From the NCBI GenBank assembly GCA_025359355.1, contig JANYGR010000528.1, forward strand, positions 1 to 6,094: DNA of 6,094 nt, in the 5' to 3' direction. Source of the DNA: Bacteroidota bacterium. GTDB taxonomy: Bacteria; Bacteroidota; Bacteroidia; B-17B0; Aurantibacillaceae. The notes beneath the pieces were generated by a model, which saw only the letters and a list, made by a program, of their open reading frames with translations, did not search any database and had not been told where the DNA came from. A program made the position numbers and the translations under genes. Positions 5,996 through 6,094 of the stretch are shown piece by piece (the stretch's first letter is position 1; the number at the start of each line of letters is the position of its first letter).

Positions 5996-6094
5996 ATGGC
6001 GATAATTCAATTACTTTTAAAAGGCGAAATAGATTCTATTTAAAAAAATGTTGAATAGAACAAGCGCGTAGGGTTGTCAAAAATGCGGGAAGAG
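5996..6094. other. 99-base tail with no supportable gene
   Basis: The only plus-strand ORF from an ATG (5996-6043) has 15 codons and starts inside the terminator tail. On the minus strand a frame is open from the window edge to a stop at 6040-6042 (about 17 codons, ending RLFYSTFF), which could be the end of a convergent gene using the terminator at 5958-5995. AAATAG and CTATTT (6027-6041) form a small hairpin. The last 33 bases are clearly richer in G and C than the bases before them. Nothing here is long enough to assign. Confidence 0.3.

Noticed and set aside
5710..6054. 114-codon plus-strand frame overlapping the end of the 205-residue gene
   Set aside because: Most of it is the shifted frame of the real gene, and it would read straight through the terminator hairpin at 5958-5995.

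Overview
The window looks like chromosome from a low-GC member of the Bacteroidota. The main evidence is a 1,477-residue secreted protein that ends in a type A sorting domain of the type IX secretion system (T9SS), a system found in that phylum. Genes start without clear Shine-Dalgarno sequences, stop codons are often doubled or tripled, and the spacers carry short palindromic and CGCAGATT-type repeats of the kind I associate with this phylum. No RNA gene, CRISPR array or intact transposase was seen.

Layout. Bases 1-60 are an open frame that may be the tail of an upstream plus-strand gene, followed by an A/T-rich hairpin. Bases 130-4563 hold the large gene. Its product has a signal peptide, an N-terminal mostly helical domain that looks like an alpha/alpha toroid, a long right-handed beta-helix, a Gly/Ser linker, a second helical segment and the T9SS sorting domain. 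A strong terminator follows directly.

Bases 4564-5315 (752 bases) are a repeat-rich spacer without a convincing intact gene. In order it holds the terminator, two 97-base repeat copies 105 bases apart, each with an internal inverted repeat and together bracketed by a 10-base inverted repeat, a doubtful 47-codon ORF, a possible degraded transposase OrfA start, an 18-base perfect palindrome, and a cluster of CGCAGATT / ATCAGCGA words.

Bases 5316-5933 encode a 205-residue protein without an export signal, with a helical N-terminal half and a fibronectin-III-like C-terminal half. It ends at a second strong terminator that could also work on the minus strand. The last 99 bases hold no supportable gene.

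The two main genes appear to be separate transcription units. The first product should be exported through the inner membrane by Sec, moved across the outer membrane by T9SS and held on the surface or released. The second probably stays in the cell. Nothing in the sequence links their functions. I see no clear defence, toxin-antitoxin or biosynthetic system. The least explained parts are the domain combination of the large protein and the repeat block at 4661-4958.
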